The translations under genes were made by a program, and so were the position numbers. Under the pieces are notes generated by a model that made no database searches, was not told where the DNA came from, and worked only from the letters and a program-made list of their open reading frames with translations. 64,000 bases of DNA, taken from Coriolopsis trogii (taxonomy: Eukaryota > Basidiomycota > Agaricomycetes > Polyporales > Polyporaceae). Positions 60,419-64,000 of the stretch are shown here, in pieces; position 1 is the first letter of the stretch, and each line of letters opens with the position of its first letter. The stretch lies in assembly GCA_020543525.1 (NCBI GenBank), contig JAHYIO010000037.1:1054001-1118000 (forward strand), given 5' to 3'.

Positions 60419-60426
60419 AGTGTCTG
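60419..60426 (+). repeat. 8-bp target-site duplication, right copy
   Basis: AGTGTCTG directly after the right terminal repeat, identical to 60018-60025. The lack of any mismatch suggests a fairly recent insertion. Confidence 0.85.
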
Positions 60427-60787
60427 TGCGTTAGTTGATCAACGTATCATGTAGATTGAACAAAGTTGAATCTCTGTTGGAGCACCGGTACTGTAGAGGT
60501 CGCGATCCCGACTACTCGAATATGCCCTGAAGGCGTGAGAAAACCGTAAAGCAGTAGCTACTTAACCATACTTATGGATAATGATGACAGATACGGTCGC
60601 GAGACGTGTCTAGCCCATGAGAAGGCCGTGATCAAGCGAGGTATCATATACGGCAGTTTGCTCGGAACAGTTGATATGATACAACGTCATTAAGCTACAG
60701 TCTGTTCACTGGCTGACATGAATAGCGGGCAAACACGCGTCGGGAAGGTGCGCACCTTCGTTGCATCGTGCATGCAGTGTTTCAAGT
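60427..60787. other. Intergenic between the transposon and Tip41
   Basis: No frame of interest on either strand and no further monooxygenase exon, so the missing 5' half of the relic is not here. Confidence 0.4.
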
Positions 60788-61877
60788 CTATACAAGAGTG
60801 GCGACTTCAATTTTGGTCCCTAGACCTCTCCAGCGCGTTCCTGCACCGATTTCTTGGGAGATCTCGGAGGGCATATCACTCAAAATTTTGGCAATCCACG
60901 TAGGATCAGTCAAAGGGGTCAGATCGTCGCGCCTGGGAAGCCGCTGGGAAACCGAGAGCAATTCAGCACTACCTCATGTGCTAACTCCGATGCGTTTGAC
61001 TTACCACCTTGACACGCTCATAAGGCGCCTCCCATCCACTGGTCTCACGGACAACCAATGGCGGGGAAGATGCAAACGAGTGGTATATGCGCGTGTCGTA
61101 GGTGCGGAAGAGGACGCCGTCAACTCTCAATGTGAACCTCTGTAGAATGAAGATGCATGTTGGCATCACACGCTATCAATGGAACCAATGCGACTTAGTG
61201 AGGTTGCTTTGGGACGGTCATGAGTTTACATACAATCCGGACGAGAAGATGCGATGAGCCATTGTCGTGGAGTTCGTCTTCAAACAAGGGGATCTCGGCG
61301 TAGAACAGAATCGGATCCTGGCGGGTCAGCTCAGCCAGAGGAATAGTGTGCATCGGGTTGTTGCGGTCAGCAGGTTGCCAATCTATCCCTTTCGTTGACG
61401 ACGGCTCTATGTGTCCCGGGTATAATGTTGTATACGTCCAGTCGTAAGGCTTTGTCGGGACGGTCTTGGGCATTGGTATATTGGACGACGGACCCGTGCT
61501 ATTGGTCTGTCAAGGACATGAGGTGTATCATATATGCCTGGAGACACACACCGACTCTTCAGCCAAGCGTCCGCATATCCCACTTTGACTCCCCCATCTC
61601 CCTCCTGTAGCTCACCATTTCGTACGCCCTTGAGGGCTTCCTCGGTCGAGAAAGCGAATCGCCATCCGCTCTCTCTATGGTCCAACTCCAACGAGTTGTT
61701 TCCAAATGTCATTTCTGGCAGTGGTATGCCGCCGATCGCGGCCTGCAACGCGTCGCTTTGCCCGGCATTTGAGATAGGATTGGTGCAAGCAGTGATCGTC
61801 CAGGAGCCGATCTCGATCGCGCGAGAGTTGGGAGACTCCAGTAAGCGATGCTGGGGAACAGATGTTGCAGCAGACAT
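60788..61877 (-). CDS. TIP41: Tip41, PP2A-associated regulator in TOR signalling
   Basis: Four exons (61552-61877, 61234-61498, 61005-61172, 60788-60943) give 304 residues. Family blocks are continuous: [116 protein letters not shown], and [11 protein letters not shown]. Tip41 binds Tap42-related proteins and PP2A-like phosphatases and modulates TORC1 output. Acceptors were chosen by frame: at exon two the AG at 61499-61500 restores the frame and the one upstream does not. Exon three may end three bases earlier (AAG|GTGGTA). The gene is divergent from the dynein chain gene, with 232 nt between start codons. Confidence 0.95.
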
Positions 61878-62109
61878 GATGACCTCTTGGAAAGAGGGAA
61901 CACGGAGTGGGTACGTAGCAGCCGACGTCGAGGGAGCCGTTGCGGATGATGCACGCGTTTGGCAAGGCGCGTCGCGGGGCGTTTGAGGCGCGCACGTCGC
62001 GACTCGCTTGCTTCTTTCCTCACCGGTTGGTGCTATACCCCCTGCTACTTAGTCCTGTGTCTGAGCCGTAGGAGGTTTTTCTTTCTACATTCGACCAGGA
62101 ACCTTCGCC
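61878..62109. promoter_or_regulatory. Bidirectional promoter of Tip41 and the dynein chain
   Basis: The 232 nt between two divergent start codons must contain both promoters. A short pyrimidine-rich leader precedes the dynein ATG. No TATA element is obvious for either gene. Confidence 0.5.
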
Positions 62110-64000
62110 ATGAATAACTCAAGACCATCATCCCCGGACGCGCCGCCACAGGATCTCTGGTCCTCCATCCTCGATTCTGTCTCGAGTTCGCGCTCTATAC
62201 CCTCCAAGCAAGTCATCTTACTTGGCGAACCATCTTCGGGAAAGTCAACCTTAGCTGCCGCGCTCCTACAAAAGCCTCCTCCAGACGAAACAAAGGAGGA
62301 CCAGCGGACAGATTTCGCGCTTGGCTACGACTGGGCGGATGTGCGAGACGATGCAGATGAAGGTGCGCAATACTACCATAACGCCCGAGACGAACGAGCC
62401 TGAAGTTGCTCTTCATTGCAGACACACTCGCGCGACTGTCCGTATACACGGTACCGTCTGCTGCGACATCATATACCGCACTATTGCCCCACTTTGTCCC
62501 TCCTCGTACCTCCTTACCACACACCCTTGTCATGATCGCCCTGGACTGGACACGACCATGGGCATTTATACAGGAATTAGAGGCGTGGCTGCAATGGGTA
62601 GAGAAGTGGGTGAAAGGAGACGGTTCTAGAGAACTTGACATTGCGAAGGAAGAGAATCGAGAACGACGTGAGTGGTTGCCGTAGTGAAGACTGCCCTTGA
62701 CTGACATCCGCGCTCAGTGCAGGCCCATTGGCAGTACTACACGGAGCCGTCGGCGGAACCTCTACCTGCATCATCCGCAGTCTCGGGTACATTGCTGCCC
62801 TTGGGGCAAGGCACCTTGACACACAACTCTGCTGGTGTCCCCATTGTTGTCGTTTGTACGAAGGCAGACCTCATTGACGAAGGTAACGACATCATCGGGG
62901 GAGGGTCATCTGGCATGGGCGGTATGGTGAAGGGCAAGGGAGGCGAATGGGAGGAACGTACCGACAGCATTATGCAGGTGCTACGTACGATCTGTCTCAA
63001 ATGTTCGTGTCTCTTTTGCCTGAGTTTTTCGTCCGCTGACCAGCAGCTTACAGACGGTGCTGGGCTTTTCTATACGACCCCACAACCGGCGACGTTGCAG
63101 GTACTCAGGCAATACGCGCTGCACACCTTGTTCATGCCGCCTGCACCTTCACCTACCATGGCTTCCGCTGGAGAAGTCACTGCGCCTCCCCGTAACCCAT
63201 TCCCGTTCCTGCACAAGCCAAATGCCCTGGACCGTGACAAGATTGTCATCCCAGCAGGTTGGGACAGTTGGGGAAAGATTGCCGTGCTACGTGATGGCTT
63301 CGATGCGAAGCTCTGGGGAGAAGCTTGGGAAAACGATATCGAGGGTGCCGAGGACGACGTTGGCCCCAAGGCGACGAGACTGTACGCCAACCTTGTCCCC
63401 GATCTCAGCCGCAAGGTACGTATACTGCGGACTTCAACCCTTTTGCCCTGAACTGACTCTTTCTTAGCCTCCACCTCTTCCACCCCTCAACAATCCGACT
63501 CCAGAACAAGCATTCCTTGCGAAGAACTACGACGAGAATGCGAAGAATCCCAATCGCGACCCCCGCGGCGCCTTCCGCAACCCGGCCGAAACTGTGGCTT
63601 CCGCGGGTATCGTTGGACCCATGGGCAGCAGCAGCTTCAACCTACCAAACGTCGAGCGTGCCCTCACGGAGATGGAGAGCTCGGCAGCGGCGACGGCAAA
63701 CCCATTGAACATGAGCGTCGCCGGAGATCCCTCGCGGAAGCTACCCAGCCGAACTGGTGCGCGCCCAGCGCCATCGAACCTGTCCGTACCCACCTCCGGC
63801 CTCGCCATGGGCATGGGTCGGGCGAGCGCGCCTTCTCCGAGTCCTTTGTCTGTACAAACGCCCAACTCTGCAGACGATCAGACGCAGCACCAGGCTCTGA
63901 AGAAGTTCTTCGACGACCTCATCAACAAGAGGAACCGATCGGACGACAAGGGCTCCCCCTCGAAGAATCCCGAGGGGGACAACGGCGCGGAAGAGGGTGG
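62110..64000 (+). CDS. Cytoplasmic dynein light intermediate chain, 3' end outside the window
   Basis: Five exons are visible (62110-62362, 62422-62667, 62718-63002, 63054-63415, 63468 to the right edge), giving about 559 residues without a stop. The Ras-like fold is marked by the P-loop GEPSSGKST, then the LARLSVYTVPS strand, TLVMIALDWTRPWAFIQEL, and VPIVVVCTKADLID, followed by GAGLFYTTPQPATLQVLRQY. The later WDSWGKIAVLRDGFDAKLW lies in the LIC helical and membrane-adaptor part, and the C-terminus is Ser/Pro-rich and disordered with a short helix (HQALKKFFDDLINK) that resembles the adaptor-binding helix. The chain links dynein to cargo adaptors for retrograde transport. The donor at 63003 (GTTCGT) is weak but the only one in phase. 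Confidence 0.9.

Noticed and set aside
60163..60454. Open frames inside the miniature transposon
   Set aside because: They are made of repeated ACGGGT words, giving Arg/Thr runs, and have no transposase motif.

Overview
The window looks like nuclear DNA of a basidiomycete, most likely a white-rot agaricomycete (Polyporales-like). The evidence is dense, short introns (mostly 48-85 nt, GT..AG), compact intergenic spaces, divergent and convergent neighbours, and a ligninolytic class II peroxidase. All gene models were built by hand from splice sites, frame continuity and family resemblance. No search was run. For each main model the summed exon length is a multiple of three.

Layout. 0-5 kb: gene-poor, with one small C2H2 protein. 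5-19.5 kb: C2H2 regulator, MIX23, GILT-like protein, Yos1 (-), mitochondrial L22, Ost1/ribophorin I, a small secreted protein (-), a BRCT protein and Efr3. 19.7-22.4 kb: Vps52 (-). 23-28.4 kb: two tandem flavin monooxygenases that share a 6-nt microexon. 28.5-30.6 kb: a conserved-looking nuclear protein of unknown function (-). 30.8-43.8 kb: Rpn11, mitochondrial S18 (-), Rim15-type PAS/AGC-kinase/receiver protein, and a UIM-like proline-rich protein. 44.3-51 kb: a doubtful small gene (-), RNase P subunit Rpp1, a short-type manganese peroxidase (-) and an Apd1-type Fe-S protein. 51.5-55.5 kb: Sch9 kinase (-) and a small membrane protein (-). 56.5-64 kb: forkhead factor, Mediator Med18, a decayed third flavin-monooxygenase copy (-) beside a hAT-like miniature transposon, Tip41 (-), and a dynein light intermediate chain that runs off the right edge.

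Most genes are housekeeping: proteasome, mitoribosome, N-glycosylation, ER-Golgi and endosome-Golgi transport, Mediator, RNase P and dynein. Three nutrient-signalling genes of the TORC1 network (Rim15, Sch9, Tip41) lie within 27 kb. The accessory part is the monooxygenase family with its relic, the transposon, the peroxidase and the two secretory-pathway proteins.

I did not find a clearly new multi-gene system. The strongest unusual signals are the paired 6-nt microexons, the relic with a lost splice acceptor, the miniature transposon with an exact 8-bp duplication, a peroxidase with an intact Mn site but no surface tryptophan, and a GILT-family protein lacking the CxxC pair.
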